Of a stretch of DNA of 6,214 bases, positions 6,202 through 6,214 are shown piece by piece. This stretch comes from an uncultured Gammaproteobacteria bacterium (GTDB taxonomy: Bacteria > Pseudomonadota > Gammaproteobacteria > Pseudomonadales > Pseudohongiellaceae), in assembly GCA_903926285.1 (NCBI GenBank), contig CAIYIP010000435.1, positions 1 through 6,214 on the forward strand, given 5' to 3'. Position 1 is the first letter of the stretch. Each line of letters begins with the position of its first letter. Below the pieces are notes generated by a model that was given only the letters and a program-made list of their open reading frames with translations, was not told the DNA's origin and did no database searches. The position numbers and the translations under genes were made by a program.

Positions 6202-6214
6202 GCGGGAATCTCCA

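Overview
The window reads as an ordinary chromosomal stretch of a gammaproteobacterium, with about half G+C and compact genes. The main clue is a ferredoxin-NADP+ reductase gene (fpr) divergent from a LysR-type regulator, the arrangement known from Pseudomonas as fpr/finR. A large Xanthomonas/Cellvibrio-style TonB-dependent receptor and a YgdQ-like TerC protein also fit. A marine or polysaccharide-degrading relative of Pseudomonas (Cellvibrionaceae-like) is plausible, but this is inferred from remembered protein resemblance, not from a search.

Layout. Positions 1-2857 (+) hold the last ~951 codons of a TonB-dependent outer-membrane receptor whose 5' end lies outside the window. A strong, symmetrical terminator at 2876-2906 separates it from a convergent DUF1993 (DinB-like fold) gene at 2935-3435 (-). 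Upstream of that, on the same strand, lies fpr (3581-4354, -). A 98-bp intergenic region with a perfect 8-6-8 inverted repeat separates fpr from the divergent LysR-type gene (4453-5337, +), here called finR-like. After a 150-bp gap with a stable hairpin comes a seven-helix TerC-family membrane protein (5488-6201, +). The last 13 bases hold nothing recognisable.

How they work together. The only clear functional unit is the fpr/finR pair. The regulator probably activates the flavoprotein gene, which exchanges electrons between NADPH and ferredoxin or flavodoxin, and may repress itself through the shared operator. The DUF1993 gene follows fpr in the same direction with no obvious terminator between them, so it may receive readthrough, but it also has its own Shine-Dalgarno. 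The receptor and the TerC protein look functionally unrelated neighbours.

No mobile element, CRISPR array, tRNA, rRNA, phage gene or defence system was seen, and I found no convincing undescribed system. The points most worth a second look are the fpr/finR operator with overlapping divergent promoters, the fpr C-terminus that stops one residue short of the usual terminal lysine beside a 10-bp tandem duplication, and the hairpin after the LysR gene.
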